Source: Tamarix chinensis
Lineage: Eukaryota; Streptophyta; Magnoliopsida; Caryophyllales; Tamaricaceae
NCBI GenBank assembly: GCA_030549775.1
Contig: CM060174.1
Location: 42,236,586 to 42,300,585, forward strand
DNA length: 64,000 bases
Direction of reading: 5' to 3'
Part shown: positions 1 to 12,444 of the stretch, one piece after another
Layout: each line of letters begins with the position of its first letter
How positions within the stretch are numbered: position 1 is the stretch's first letter
The notes under the pieces: model-generated
The model's input: the letters and a program-made list of their open reading frames with translations, nothing else
Database searches by the model: none
Told to the model about the DNA's origin: nothing
Position numbers and translations under genes: made by a program

Positions 1-599
1 CACAATCACAAACTCACAAACCTCCTACCCCACATAATAACCCTAACTCATTGGAAACTCTTCTAAAAGAATATATTGTAAAAGAAAATGTAGCAATATA
101 AAGTAACACCAACTCCCTAAGAACCTTAAAAATACAGATGGGGCAGTTGGCTATAACCGTGAGTAGAAAACCCCAGGGCACTCTCCCAATGACACTAAGA
201 ACCCCAGGAGAGAAGGACAAGAATAGTGTAAGGCGAAGCTAAAAGATAAAGTAGAACCTGTTGAGAAAAAGTTAGCCTGCACACTCTCCCACTTATAGAT
301 TAACCCCATCCATGACTCAAAAGACAACATTATTCCCCTATCAGAGCCACCAAAAAGCAGAAAACAACCATCAAATTCCAACATTAAACCCTTTATTCCA
401 TCACCACTATTTCCTTAGAGATTGCAGCAGCAATAGTAGGATAAGTAGTTCAATAAATTTCCTCAAATTATTCGCTAGTTACATATAAACATTCTATTAG
501 TGGAAGCCAGTCAAGAGATGCCAAACTATACATAATTTTTAAATGATATTTTAACACGTAAAAGAAGACTTTGTGAATGCAAAATGGTAGCTATGATCC
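1..599. other. Unassigned sequence upstream of the Athila-like pol
   Basis: No coding frame that I recognise on either strand. It lies directly upstream of the Athila-like protease on the + strand, so it may be decayed gag or gag-pol linker, but I see no zinc knuckle or gag motif to prove this. Frames here are short and without family resemblance. Confidence 0.4.
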
Positions 600-646
600 A
601 GGGGTATGGATTGATTTTCCAACAAAAGGTACCTAGAAAATTATAA

Positions 647-1012
647 GACCCTGGCACCTTTACCATTCCTTGCTCCATTGGTGACAAGTATTATGGTAAG
701 GCCCTTTCTGACCTCGGTGCCAGTGTCAACTTGATGCCTATGTCCATTTTTAGGAAACTTTGTATTGGGGAAGCAAGACATAAAACAATCACATTGCAAC
801 TCATCAATCAATCATACGTTCACCCCTAAGGGAAAGATCGAATATGTACTTGTAAATGTGGATAGTTTTATCTTCCTAGTATACTTCATCATCCTTAACC
901 ACAACACTAACAATGATGTCCTTATTATATTAGGAAGACCTTTCTTGGCCATTTGTAAGACCCTAATTGAAGTACATAAACGAGAATTAACAATGAGGGT
1001 CAATGAGGGTAG
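647..1012 (+). pseudogene. Athila-like aspartic protease remnant
   Basis: Retroviral-type protease that would cut the Gag-Pol polyprotein inside the particle. The frame starting at 647 reads DPGTFTIPCSIGDKYYGKAL and then the active-site region DLGASVNLMPMSIF, where Asp-Leu-Gly replaces the usual Asp-Ser/Thr-Gly. This DLGAS form is usual in Athila/Tat elements. After a stop and a frameshift near 830 the second half reads VLVNVDSFIFLVYFIIL and ends with the flap-distal motif ILGRPFLA. A DD-peptidase or host aspartic protease is excluded by this motif pair. Non-functional. Confidence 0.85.
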
Positions 1013-2150
1013 ATCACGTTCAATGTCTTCAACTCTATCAAGCTATCAGAGGAGGATCTAGACGAATGTTTGCGAGTTGATATTATTAATTTATCCATTT
1101 GTGATGAGTATCTTGTAGGAATATTTCATGAAGAATCCATATTGTTCAATGCATACCATCTTGAGTACAGATACCCTAATAGTCTTCCCAAGGAGCACTA
1201 TGAAAGTGAAACAAGGTGCACTCTGATAGATCACTCAACACCTTAAGAACATCTTAGATTAAAAAAAAGAGAGATATTGCCAACTAAACCTTTAATTTTG
1301 AAGCCTCGCACATTGGAACTAAAGCCACTGCTAGCCCACCTAAAATATTCCTAGTTAGGTAAGAAGGACACACTACCAATTATTATTTCATCAGCCTTAG
1401 CTGAATCTCACCAGGAGCAGTTGGTTCGACTACTACAAAGACACAAAAAGTTATTAGGATAGACCATGGAAGACATTCATGGAATCAATCTAATGGTATA
1501 CATGCATAAGATTCTGCTAGAGGATCCATCTAGTTCATTGTTAGAGTAGTAGAGATGGCTCAATCTAGTAATGAAGGAGGTGGTAAAGAAGGAAATCATT
1601 AAGTGGCTTGATGCCGGTATCATTTATCCAATTTCTGACAATTGGGTAAGTCTTATCCAATGCATCCCAAGAAAATAAGGTATGACTATTGTTCATAATC
1701 ATAAAAATAATTTGATCACAACCTGCACAGTCACAGGGTGGCATATTTGTATGGATTATAGAAAACTCAACAAGGGCACTTAGAAGGACCATTTCCCCCT
1801 CCCTTTGATTGACCATATGTTGGATAGATTGGCAAGAAGGGCCTTTTATTACTTCCTAGATAGATATTTAGGTCAACCAAATAGCCATTGTGCCTAATGA
1901 ACAACATAAGACTAATTTCACTTGCCCTTATGGCATGTTTGCTTTTTGGCGAATGCCTCTCAGCTTGTGTCATGCACCTACAACTTTTCAGTGATGCATG
2001 ATGGCTATTTTCACTAACATAGTAGAGGACATAGTATAAATTTTTATAGATGAATTTTCTATTTTTAGGAACAATTTTGAAGAGTGCCTAACAAACTTGG
2101 AAGAGTGTGGTGAGATGTGAAGAGACAAACTTGGTTCTTAACTGGAAAAA
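1013..2150 (+). pseudogene. Athila-like protease-RT linker and reverse transcriptase remnant
   Basis: The linker (to about 1550) carries recognisable Athila text such as LELKPLLAHLKYS and MHKILLEDPSSS. The RT begins near 1562 with a segment ending WLDAGIIYPISDNW, then TVTGWHICMDYRKLN, KDHFPLPLIDHMLDRLA and the FTCPYGMFAF palm segment near 1918. The catalytic YMDD-type motif is not readable because the frame breaks after about 1890. Multiple stops, several of them TAG where the family has CAG, AGG or TGG. Function would have been copying element RNA into DNA. Confidence 0.85.
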
Positions 2151-2439
2151 ATTTCACTTCATATTCCAAGAAGGTGTTTTGTTAGCTCACAGACTATCAT
2201 GACAAGGACTAGAGTTTGATAGGGTAAAGGTGGTACCCCCTCCCACCATTGTTAGGGGTGTGAGAAGTTTCCTTGGACATGCTATATTTTACCAAAGATT
2301 CATAAATGACTTCTCCAAATTTGCTAAACCCCTTTGCCAACAGTTGGAACATAACAAAAAATTCTAGTTTAATGAGTGTTGAAAGGCAGCCTTTGATAAA
2401 AAAATAAAACTAACATTCACTAAAACTGCTATTATTATA

Positions 2440-2825
2440 GGACCAGACTGGACTCTCCCTTTGAATTAATGTGTGATGTAAATGATTACGCGATAGGATT
2501 AGTCTTAGAACAATAGAAGAACAAGTTTGCCCATAGCATCTACTAAGCTAGTAAAACACTTAATGAAGCACAATTGAATTACACGGTCACCAAAAAAGAG
2601 TTACTAGTAGTAATGTTTGTTTTTGATAAGTTTCGATCTTATCTCCTAAGAAGTAAAGTGGTTGTATTCAATAACCATGTTGCTATTCATTATGTACTTG
2701 CCAAAAAGGATGTCAAACCTAAATTTCTAAGATGGATCTTAATCTTATAGAAATTTAACTTCAAGATCTAGGACCGTAAGGGAAGAAAAATCAAATTGCA
2801 GATCATCTTTCAAGACTAGAAGGGT
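2440..2825 (+). pseudogene. Athila-like RNase H remnant
   Basis: RNase H of the pol polyprotein, which removes template RNA during reverse transcription. One frame from about 2461 reads FELMCDVNDYAIGLVLEQ, where the catalytic Asp of the usual CDASDYA/CDVSDYA core is present, followed by SKTLNEAQLNYTVTKKELLV and a segment ending RSYLLRSKVVVFNNH. The last typical element, an ADHLSRLE-like end, is visible near 2800 in another frame. In-frame stops at several sites show it is inactive. Confidence 0.85.
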
Positions 2826-3029
2826 ACATAACGGAATAAAACAAGTGTGGATAAAAGAAGACTTCCCTGACGTAGGGTTAGCCACCCTAGTGTGTTGATA
2901 TACTTAATTACTTGGCATATAAGATACCTCACCCTAACAAATCTTTCTAACAATTGAAAAAGTTATTCCATGACCTTAAGTACTACTAATGGGACAAATT
3001 GTTTTTATTCTGGCAGTGTGCTAATGGAC
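2826..3029 (+). pseudogene. Athila pol, RNase H-integrase spacer
   Basis: Decayed coding spacer. Text such as PWYADIVNYL-like sequence can be sensed near 2900-2950 (the read frame gives a VCWYT/LITWHI-type string) but too many stops remain for a firm domain call. Assigned by position between RNase H and the integrase zinc-binding region. Confidence 0.5.
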
Positions 3030-4110
3030 TTATGTGAAGGTGCATAAGTGAGGAGAAGGCTAAGGAAATCTTAATCACCTGGCACCACACAGCCTATGGA
3101 GCTCATTTTGGAGGGATAAGGTCTACACCTGAAGTCTTGCAAAGTGGATTCTACTGGCCCATAATATTTAGAGACACTAAGGAGGAGGTCTAGAAGTGCA
3201 AAAATGTTAAGGCACAAGAAACATCTCGGTTAGAAATAAAATGCCTCAAATAGGAATCTTAGAAGTTGAACTATTTGATGTATGGGGCATCGACTTCGTG
3301 GGCCCATTTCCATCCTCCTTAAGAAATGATTATGTTTTGGTATTGGTGGACTATGTCTCCAAATAGATAGAGGTTGTCGCGCTACCAACTAATGATGCCA
3401 GGGTTGTGATTCGCTTCCTATAGAAAAATACTATTACATGGTTTGGGATCCCCAAGGAAATTATTAGTGATGGTGGTACTCATTTTTAAAACAAGCAGTT
3501 TCAACAGCTCATGCTAAAATATGGACTCCATCAAAGGATAGCCACAACCTATCACCCATAGTCAAATGGTTAAGCTAAGTTGTCTAATAGGGAAATTAAA
3601 ATAATCTTGGAAAAAGTGGTCAACCTTAGTAAGAAAGATTAGTCAGCTAGAATAAATGATGTATTGTAGGCATATAGAACAACATTCAAAATGAAATTGG
3701 AATGTCACCCTCCCACATTTTGTTTCGAAATACTTGCCACATACCCATCGAGCTAGAGCACAAATCATATTGGGCCCTCAAATCTGTTAACCTGGATCTA
3801 GCTGTCATAGGGGAAGCTCAAAAATTACAACTGAACAAGCTGGAAGTGCTTAGAAACGTGTCATATAATAGTACATTGACAAAGAAATTTCATGACCAGC
3901 ACTTGAAGTTAAAAGAGCTATACCCAAGGTGGTTAATGGTGCTCTATAACTCAAGGATAAAGCTATTCCCAGGGAAGCTAAAGTCACGATGGTTAAGACC
4001 CTATGATATTGATTAGGTGTATCCTTATAGGGTAGTGGAACTTAAGGACCCAGAGACAGTAGCAACATTTAAGGTTAATTTCCATCAAGTTTAACCCTAT
4101 AAAACTTAAA
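3030..4110 (+). pseudogene. Athila-like integrase remnant
   Basis: Integrase inserts the cDNA into host DNA. The zinc-binding region reads ITWHHTAYGAHFGGIRST and continues to an HHCC-like cysteine pair near 3195. The catalytic core keeps the first Asp in [12 protein letters not shown] (about 3285), the second in EIISDGGTHF (about 3465) and the Glu in LSNREIKIIL (about 3590). From 3702 a 104-codon open stretch holds the Athila-typical C-terminal part, including ELEHKSYWALKSVNLDL and LLYNSRIKLFPGKLKSRW-like text (about 3940-4005). The tail PYRVVELKDPETVATFKVN ends near 4090. Several TAG codons replace CAG or TGG codons. No chromodomain follows, in keeping with Athila. Confidence 0.88.
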
Positions 4111-4168
4111 ATCTTAATAGGGAGGTCCAAACACTCCCCCTAAAAACTTCATAGGCTCATAGTATGTT

Positions 4169-4214
4169 GTCAGGCTAAGGGCACTAAACCAAGCACTCAT
4201 AGGAGGCAACCTAT
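4169..4214 (+). other. Conserved Athila/Tat post-pol motif
   Basis: The sequence GTCAGGCTAAGGGCACTAAA followed by a GCACTCATAGGAGGCAACC stretch matches, from memory, the strongly conserved noncoding block that follows pol in many plant Athila/Tat elements (GTCAAGCTAATGACxTTAAA ... TTGGGAGGCAACCC). Its function is not established. It marks the end of pol and the start of the pol-env interval. Confidence 0.65.
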
Positions 4215-4619
4215 GTTATCAATTTTCTCTTGTTATTTTTCTTCACTAATGATCCATATGCTTTGTTTGTTTTAGTCTTATATTCATTCTTTCTCAAAAA
4301 TGGATGTTGTTACCTGCTTACTCTCTCAGTGTAGTAAATGACCATAGTATCGAGAAGTTGAAAGGAGTGCATAAGACATGCTCCACATGTCATAAGGATA
4401 AGGAAGGGTAATGATTAAAATCTTTTAGGATGATTTGGTGAATCAAATGTCAAATGACTATATAGAGGGCTTGTACGATCATGTTGCAACCCCACAACTA
4501 TGTCCAGCCTTTCCAGTGTGTGTCTTTTTGAAAATCTCGTCTGCACCCCTACATTACCTTTATAAACAACCCCACACTTGCTAATTTCCATCAACACAAT
4601 GTAACCTTCCTTTTCCCTA

Positions 4620-5720
4620 ATGTTGAAGAAGGTCCTAGAGAGCCTCTCACTGCAAGAAGATCATTTCCTCAACGATTACCTCCCCTCTGACCTAAACAAA
4701 TTGAACCCTCCATTTCCACCACCTCACATGATAAGACACCACCGTGTATCACTATACCTATATCATCCTCACCCTCTATGTTGAACCCAAAAATTCCTCA
4801 ACAAACTACTTGCTTGGTAGCTAGGGCAAAGGCCAAACCTCCACATAAATACAAAAGACCAACCATATCTAATAAATGCATAGCTCCATCCACCACCTTG
4901 AATGAATTCTCCACTACAAAGGATGATGAGGAAACTTTTTCTTCTACTCTCCCATCCAATCATTTAAAATGCTAGGCAAACTCCCTCACAAATTTTCAAT
5001 CTAAGGCCGCCCAAGAAAATTTCAGCAACTTAGCAAATAGAGATTGTTATTTTGAGCGAGGCTTTGCCTTACCTAATTTACTCTCGTACCTTTCCAACCC
5101 TATAAACCACCATAAATGGGCCACCTTTTATCAGCAACCCCTAGAATTTTCACCATTAGTAATTTTTAAGTTTTACTTCAACCATGATACTAAAAGGAAA
5201 ACCAAAAAAAAATTATACCCGTGGAAAGCTAGTTTCCTATCTCTCCACAACCATTAACAATCTCTATGGCTCCCTTCTTTTGACATAGATGAATACTCCA
5301 AGTTTCTTGACAATCCTACCATGGAGAGTGCAACTGATATCTTCAAAACATTAACCAAGCTGGGCATCCAATGGTGGGTTACCACCAATGGCACATGCCA
5401 CTGTGACTACCTATAACTCATCCCTCAAGCTGAAGTGTGGTACCATTTCTTGAGATGTTGTTTACTACCTACAACCCTTAACAGGTCCATTTCCTTTGAC
5501 CACATGGTCCTTCTATATTATTTATTGACCAAGAACACAATTGATCTGGCCAGGCTTATTCAAGACTAGTTGGAGCTAGTGACCACAAAGCCATAGGGTC
5601 CTATCTTTTACCCGAGCTTAGTTGTCGGCTTTATGCTAGGGCTATAGTACCTTTGGATCCCACTAAGGACATGGTTACCAACCCGCATTCCCTTAATCAA
5701 ATTGTCATTAATTGATTATT
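4620..5720 (+). pseudogene. Env-like / plant-transposon-protein third ORF of the Athila-like element
   Basis: A third coding region downstream of pol. In one frame from about 5039 it reads RDCYFERGFALPNLLSYLSN, then KWATFYQQPLEFSPLVIFKF, then after a local frame break DIDEYSKFLDN (5282), GIQWWVTTNGTCHC, AEVWYHFLRCCLLPTT and NTIDLARLIQD. The pattern of an ERGF start, a W..F...P segment, a WxxF...LLPTT segment and an I(N/D)xxxxI segment is that of the plant retrotransposon ORF often annotated as putative plant transposon protein and found as the env-like ORF of Athila. No signal peptide or clear membrane segment is visible in the readable part. Stops (for example TAA near 5413, TAG near 5569) make it a pseudogene. 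Confidence 0.65.
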
Positions 5721-8700
5721 TAATGCCCCTTACACGCTTCCAAAGCCAATTCACCATCACTGCATCCTCCTTAGCATCAAGCGAAGCTTGTGGCAAAGGT
5801 GCAGGCATTGAGAGACGATATCTACCTACTACTACGAGGGAAAAGGATATTGTCACCGTTGTTACAAAATATTGAATCCATTGGAATTCTAGGACAAATT
5901 GATTCATAAACTAGGAGGTTTTGGTCTGGGATGAAGCTATCTCTGGCCCATTTAGAGGAGGACTAATTGGGACACTCTAAATAGCTAGAGAAGGAAGGAA
6001 ATTTGGATAAGTTTGCATGTACGCAACGCAATAGGGTGACTTCAGTCCCTATTTTAGAATGATAAGGAATGAGTAATCCCCCATCTAAGCCCCCCAATAT
6101 AAGAAAACCCAGATAACTCTGAACAAGAAGAATCAAACAATATTGTCTCCACTATCACTCCATCAACAACTACCCTTGTGAAGCCATCCCCATCCTAATC
6201 CATTTAATTTGTCACCTAGTCAGTTGTTAACAATAGTTTTTTTTTATCTTCTATTGGATCTAGACCACATGGCCACCCTTTCTATCTTTTTTTATTTTTA
6301 TCTTTTAGTTACCTTACCCTCTTAACACTGATAATGAGCCCACTATCAACTTTTGTTCATTAGAGGGCCTACTTTAGTTGTTATATCAATCTATCTTAAT
6401 GGTATGTTTGATCTCAGTTATTTTTCATGCCTTCTTTTTGCATAGTTATTTGCTTTCAGACTAACAGGTAGGAAAAATCTTAGCAACAAAGGTAGCTTTA
6501 CTACTCTTCCTATCAGTCTTCATATGAACTATGTAAGTATCTCTGTTATGAACCTTGTGCATGCACGAATATGGAAAGAGTTGTTTAACCTAATTACCCT
6601 AAAGTTAAAATAATAAATCTAATTCAACGCTTGATATTTCATGTGGGAATTATGGTTGCGCTTGTTTTTGTTGCCTTGTGAAAATGTGGATTAATAAAAC
6701 TGTCAACATGGAAACACTCTAAGTACTAGGAATTAAGGGATATCTTCAACTCCCACCTGACTTTGCACTAACAAGAAAGAAACATTTATTGTGACATCCT
6801 TAAGATAAATAAATATGAGCCCTGCCATAAACACCCTATTAGGAGTACAATTGAATAAGTTTGGGGAAATTCACACTAACAATTAGTAAGAGCTTGTGTT
6901 AGCACAGTAACAAGTGAAAAGGGAGATTTAATGCCCGAAGTACCTTGTAGCCAGGGGCACTTGCATGAGATCCATGTGTGCAATTGAGTCAAATAGTTAG
7001 AAGGGTGATAAGCTTTCTTAAGAATTTCCAAAATAGGTGTTAGGGTGGAGTAATTGAGGGTACCTGTGAGAGATCCAGATGTACTCTCACATCAAAACAC
7101 CTTACCCATCTAAGGAGACCCTATCTTGTATTGTTAAAAAAAAATCCCTAGAATATGCGTAGACTAACTAATGGGAAGGATGTTTCAATTCACAAGTGTA
7201 TTGAGGACCCTTATTGGTCTAGTGGAATAACCTGAAGAAAAATCCAAGGAAAAACTACTCCCAAACACAACACATGAGGGTGACTCTTTTAATACCCCAT
7301 ATACTTATGAATAGTTCTTAGTTGAATCAAAAGCTCAACATGGGCATAGGCTATGAATAGTTACCTTGTTTTACTCGCGGGTATCCTCAAATGTCATAAT
7401 GTGCTTGGGATGAGCAATGGTTTAAGTTGTATATGAAACTATATGAGTGGATTTGAGGTAATCAAAAGACTGTATTTATTTAATGATTTTTTTCACATAC
7501 GGGATTCATAGAGTGTGGTTCCATATGATTTTCCACCTTTTGAGATCTCGCATGAATCTCATAAGTTTAATATGAAAATAGCTTCCTTATCTTATGAACT
7601 TATAACATTCCCCACTTTTATGACTGCTCATAAACTTAAGGTTTTAACTTCGCCACTTTCAAAGATATACACAGGAATAGGGACTCCCCAATTTCTCAAA
7701 CGTCACTTACCCTATTAGGACTACAAGAGATAATAACTAGGTTACCATCACTGGTATGCATGCTGACAAGAAGCAGTAGAACACACATTTTTTTAAATCT
7801 AATAGCATTCACTCGAGGACCATTATAGGACACTACCACCTAACAACAACGTACATCCACTTGATGTCTTGATGCAGCCGACCATGATAGAGTAAGGAAA
7901 TCCTTATCCCATATGAATGGATTCACACTATAAATACCCTAGGCAGAAGAGTATCAAAGGGGACGAGAAAAGGGGATGGGATCCTTAAATTGAAAAAGAA
8001 GAAAATTAGGAATTCCAAAAACAAAGAAAAATCACAATGATAATGGAAGAGTAGAAAAGTAAGGGAAGAAAGAAGAGAGAGTCAAAACAGAGCTCATTGA
8101 GAGAAAAAAAGGAGTGAATAGGATAGATATGGGTTGGAAATACCATGATCTCTCTAGTCATTCCCTTTGTTCTCTTTTGTATTTTATGATGGTTGGAAGA
8201 AGTTTAGTCCTGGCTAACTTCTCGTTAAAGGAAAAGCTAATAGTCCTGTTACTGTAATTATGACAATTCTAGTCCTGTTGGCAGTATTGATATTTCCTTT
8301 TGTTAAGTTGAAATGTCTAAGTGTTGAATGTTGGATGCATTAAGCCCCTGATCAAATCATACATGAACTGAGTAATGTGCATAACCTAGGATGACAAAAG
8401 GGTGATAGGGCAGGCACCGAAAGGTGAAGAAACCTTATCATTAATCCTTTAATCCTTATTACGTGATATTTCCAGGTCCTATGTAGCATAATGGAGATGG
8501 TCTAAGAGTATGTTTCACCATTAAGTGAAACCCATTAAGGTTAAGAGGATTCATATTCATTGAGCTCAACACCTAGGAATTATCATAGGGTGCACACCCG
8601 ATAAACTAACATCTCTACTCTTACAACTCATCCTCCCAACATTCCCCACATCTGTTTTGCATTCAATATGTTAACTCTATGCGTATTCAACTATTTCATA

Positions 8701-8796
8701 TACTCAACTATTTCATATACTTTCAACATCACCTTATTAGCAATTTTTACATTAGTAGATTCATTAGATACTCCACATTAGCGAGCGTAATTCACT
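5721..8796. other. Noncoding stretch, probably Athila 3' region and part of its LTR
   Basis: No recognisable protein. Position downstream of the env-like ORF suggests 3' noncoding sequence plus LTR. A plausible promoter lies at 7926-7938 (ACTATAAATACCC), followed by a purine-rich tract near 7955-8120. I could not place LTR ends or target duplications. Confidence 0.4.
7926..7938 (+). promoter_or_regulatory. Candidate LTR TATA box
   Basis: ACTATAAATACCC resembles plant LTR TATA boxes. It lies upstream of a purine-rich stretch and of the U5-like block at 8797-8880. Its role as the Athila LTR promoter is inference. Confidence 0.35.
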
Positions 8797-8930
8797 CCTC
8801 TAGTTCCTATAGGATCGATATCCTCTTACATCATTACTACTTGGGGTGACTGTGTGTACTTCCATAAGTTGTGTTATGTTCAATGATTTAAATTCACACT
8901 ATCAATTCTCTTAACTAAATGCACACTAGC
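8797..8930 (+). repeat. U5-like end of an Athila-type LTR
   Basis: The block CTAGTTCCTATAGGATCGAT followed by ATTACTACTTGGGGTGACTG and a TGTGTACTTCC segment resembles, from memory, the conserved U5 end of Athila/Tat-type LTRs (CTAGTTCCxTGTGGGATCGA, CTACTTGGTGACCGTG, CACTTGC). Orientation agrees with the upstream + strand Athila pol. An exact LTR end and a primer site are not visible. Confidence 0.45.
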
Positions 8931-11900
8931 AGACACTAGTATGCACCACAATGGCACCAAAAAGGACTAGAAAACCTCCTGTCATTCCCATAAAAAGGTG
9001 AAGGATAGGGATAATATTAATAACTCATGCCTCATGTTCCACCTCCAAATATGGAGGAACAATAACCTTATGTGCATTATTGATCTTTTTCTCTTCCATC
9101 TAATGAAAAGATCAACCACCTTTCTTAACTTCTTTATCTCATGAAGGAATGAACACTTAACCACCATTTATTTTTATATATGTTTAAGCAGTAAAATTGC
9201 TTGGTGGATTTAAGAAAAATAAACTTATCCTTAGATGTTGCAACAAAATTAATGTTTGCATCAATCAATTCTATTTATCATTTATTCAACTCCTAAATAA
9301 CTCTGACATGTTCCCACTAATCATCCTAAAAAAAATATCATTAACATGAGTTAGTCAAACTCTTCTACAACGACCTGCCCTTTGATAAAAGCACCCTAAC
9401 AATTACTTGTTATGTCAAAAGGGTTGATATACACTTGAATAATGTTAGGGTATTTGAGGTTCTTGGTATTTCATGGGAAAAATAATAATAAAGGACTATA
9501 GGAATTTGAGCGGTCACCTCTTTAAGGGGTTAGATATTAGATTTGGATAAGCATGGGAACACATGACATGCATGGTTGTGTAAGATGTGACTAGGCATCA
9601 TTATGTGGTTTGAGGTAATGCTATCTTTTATTGTGTGCAACCATAAAATTGAGCATTGCACCATTTTATTCTCATAATGTTGTTCTATTATACAACATCT
9701 AGGGCTGATACGATTGCTAGATATTGATACCAAGTTGACTGCATCTTGTCAAGGGCTTCCATATACTTCAAGATGAACATATTTCTAAACATGGTTCACA
9801 TGGTAAGTCACACACAAGTTCTTTAGTGTATGGTTCTCTCATCATAAGGATGAGGACTTATAGGTGTCATTTGGAGATTTCAATTCCACTACTCTCCATT
9901 TACATAATGGATTGGATATTTTTTGATAAGGTGACCTCATGACCGATAGGATATAAGTTGAGAGAGGATAGTCTAATTATGTTACATACTATATAGGCTA
10001 AATATTCATTCATATGCACTAGTAGGATACTAGTTACTCACAATCCTCTTGCTCATGATATAGACTATATAGACATCCCTTCTACTATTCATAATCCATT
10101 CACCATATATCCCACAACTCTTCTTGCTATATCATATTCTTTGCTTATATCCACTACTCTTCTCCATTCACTCCTTAGGGTATAGATATAGCTTAAGGTC
10201 CCTATAACTAGTTTATGAGAGGATTTTAGATGATTAACTAGAAATTAACATGCATAGATTACACACAAGCTCGGTTATGGTACTAGGCTTTTTGGTAAAT
10301 AGAGACTTGTGCATTTCATGTATCCTACTACCTCCATTGAGGATCCATGGGATCTAAAGACTCATTTATGCTCCCATTGTTGGTAAAACACAGAATCAAG
10401 CACAAGATACACCTAGAGCTTCCTAATATGCTATAGTTGAGAGTGACATTGTTATTTCTATTATTGCTATTGGTGATTAAGGTATTAAGGTTAGTGACAC
10501 TACGGATACTCAACCTCCACTCAATAATAAGAATCTAGTGTGTGTACTAGGCACTCAAGATGATGTTGATGTTTAGATGGATCATGAAAATTCAAATAGC
10601 ACAGAAGATACACAATTAAATACTTCTATTTATTCAAATATAAGTGTTATTTTGATTTTTCTTAGTATTATTCCTCACCCTTTTGAATCCACCCTTTCAT
10701 CTACTTTTAGTTAAGACCTAGGTCCCACAAGTACTGATTAGAGCTCTATATAGTCCATGGTCATATTAGTTTGTGGGCCATATTACTTGTTTTGATGATT
10801 ATTTCTTTTATTTATACTCATGCTCACATTATTATCCATACGTTATATTTGTTGCCATATCTGCATAATAAAACATTTTCCAAGTTAATTTAATAGTATA
10901 TCATGAAGAGTTTCTCCTAAATTATTTTATCTCATATCTGGTTAATTGAATAAACTTTATTCAATTTCTTCCCATCTTAATGGATTGATGACTAATGATA
11001 ATATGAAATGATGTACATTTATTATTCTCATGCATCTTGATGATTTATGTAACACATTAATAAGCTATCTCATGTAATTATGCTATAAATGTTACATTTG
11101 GATAAAATTGCTTGAAATATTATATCATTGGGACTATGCCTTACTAAAGTATCTTTTTAAATTATTCTCTCAATATTTGTTTTTTAGAAATTACTACATT
11201 TATTAATAATTTTAATCATCATGATATTTATACTTTTATATGATCAAGTTGCCTTGATATGTACAAACTACATTAGAACAAGAAAGTTTGATTATCTAAG
11301 CACGTGTGTGATTATCTAGATACCTGAATAATATGATATATTGATGTTGCTAATAATAATTTCAAGTTTTTCATGCAAACTTCTCTTATTATAAGTTATA
11401 TGCTATGAATTGTCACAAATATTGCATTTATTTTCTCTTGTGATAATGTGAAATCTATATATATCATGATCAAATATTTGATATCAGCCATATGCTATGC
11501 ATAAATTTATAATAGTTGAAGACCCTACTACTTTTCTTTTCTAACACATTTAAGGAATTGTAATTCACATAAAATGAGTTTAATGGTTTGAAATTTTTTA
11601 AAAACATACTTTCTCATTATATACATGCTAGTTCATGCTTCCACTTCCATATCTTTAACTAATACAAGGTTTACCTTAGGCACAATGTTGTCATAAATCT
11701 TTCATATCCTATGAGTGTACATGACACTTTTAGTATGTTTTCTAAATGTTGATCACCATTATCAGTCTCTATGTTTTCCTTGAAAAATTAAAATCTTTCA
11801 ATTTATCTATGTTGGGAAAATTATTTGATGTATAAATATTATTCCTACTTCTCCTTCTTGATAATACATTGAGAAGCAATTCATGGATGGATTTGTGAGT

Positions 11901-12059
11901 AATTTTTAAAATTTAACTTCTCTTCAACTTGAATGCCCATACTTGATTGCAATAATCTAAAACTATATTCCACTCATAGATATTCCATGAAATGGGAAGT
12001 GCTTAGGGCATGTTTACTTTTCTATCTTTGCATCTATGCATTTAAAATTCTCATTTTCA
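8931..12059. other. AT-rich unassigned sequence
   Basis: About 3.1 kb with only short frames, none resembling a known family. Base composition becomes markedly AT-rich from about 10.85 to 12.0 kb. No terminal inverted repeats, LTR ends or tandem arrays that I can support. Probably fragmented old transposon sequence. Confidence 0.5.
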
Positions 12060-12066
12060 TGAACAA

Positions 12067-12444
12067 ATGCTCATACTTACACCTACTCAAAGAGAGAAAA
12101 TTTTTAAAACTAAGTGTAAAATAGGTGACATGGTTTGTAGACTCATAATTGATAGTGGTTCATGTACCAATGTTGCTAGTGAGGCAATGGTTAAGAAACT
12201 TGGTTTGGAAACTACTAATCATCCTAAACCCTATTCTTTACAATGGCTTAATAAGGATAAAGGAGCTAAAGTAAGCAAAAGAGCTTTAATCACATTTTCT
12301 ATTAGAGATTATCATGATAAAGTTCTATGTTATGTTTTACCTATGGATGCTTGTGGATTACTTTTGGGTAGACCATGGCAATATGATAGAAAAGAAACTC
12401 ATGATGGAGTAACTAATGAATATGTGGTGAAAAAAGAAAAATAA
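12067..12444 (+). pseudogene. Chromovirus aspartic protease fragment
   Basis: The 125-codon frame covers the pre-protease REKIFKTKCKIGDMVC segment, the active site LIIDSGSCTNVASEAM (DSG intact) and the motifs TTNHPKPYSLQWLN, VLCYVLPMDACGLLLGRPWQ and THDGVTNEY, all typical of CRM/Galadriel-like chromoviruses. The protease would cut Gag-Pol. The first ATG lies inside the ancestral frame and is not a real start. The same frame continues past the TAA at 12442 into the next segment, so this was once part of a longer polyprotein. Confidence 0.85.

Larger units (their letters stand above)
600..5720 (+). mobile_element. Degenerate Athila-like Ty3/gypsy retrotransposon (coding part)
   Basis: Protease, RT, RNase H, integrase and then a third env-like ORF follow one another on the + strand, the order known for plant Athila elements. 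Motifs recognised by eye are a protease DLGASVNLMP stretch, the RT motif CMDYRKLN, the integrase segments WHHTAYGAHFGG and WGIDFVGPF, and an integrase tail LLYNSRIKLFPGKLKSRW. Stop codons and frameshifts occur throughout, so it is long dead. Outer limits are not defined: no 5' LTR is visible and the 3' LTR is only suspected. Lineage assignment is from remembered family motifs, not from a search. Confidence 0.85.
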
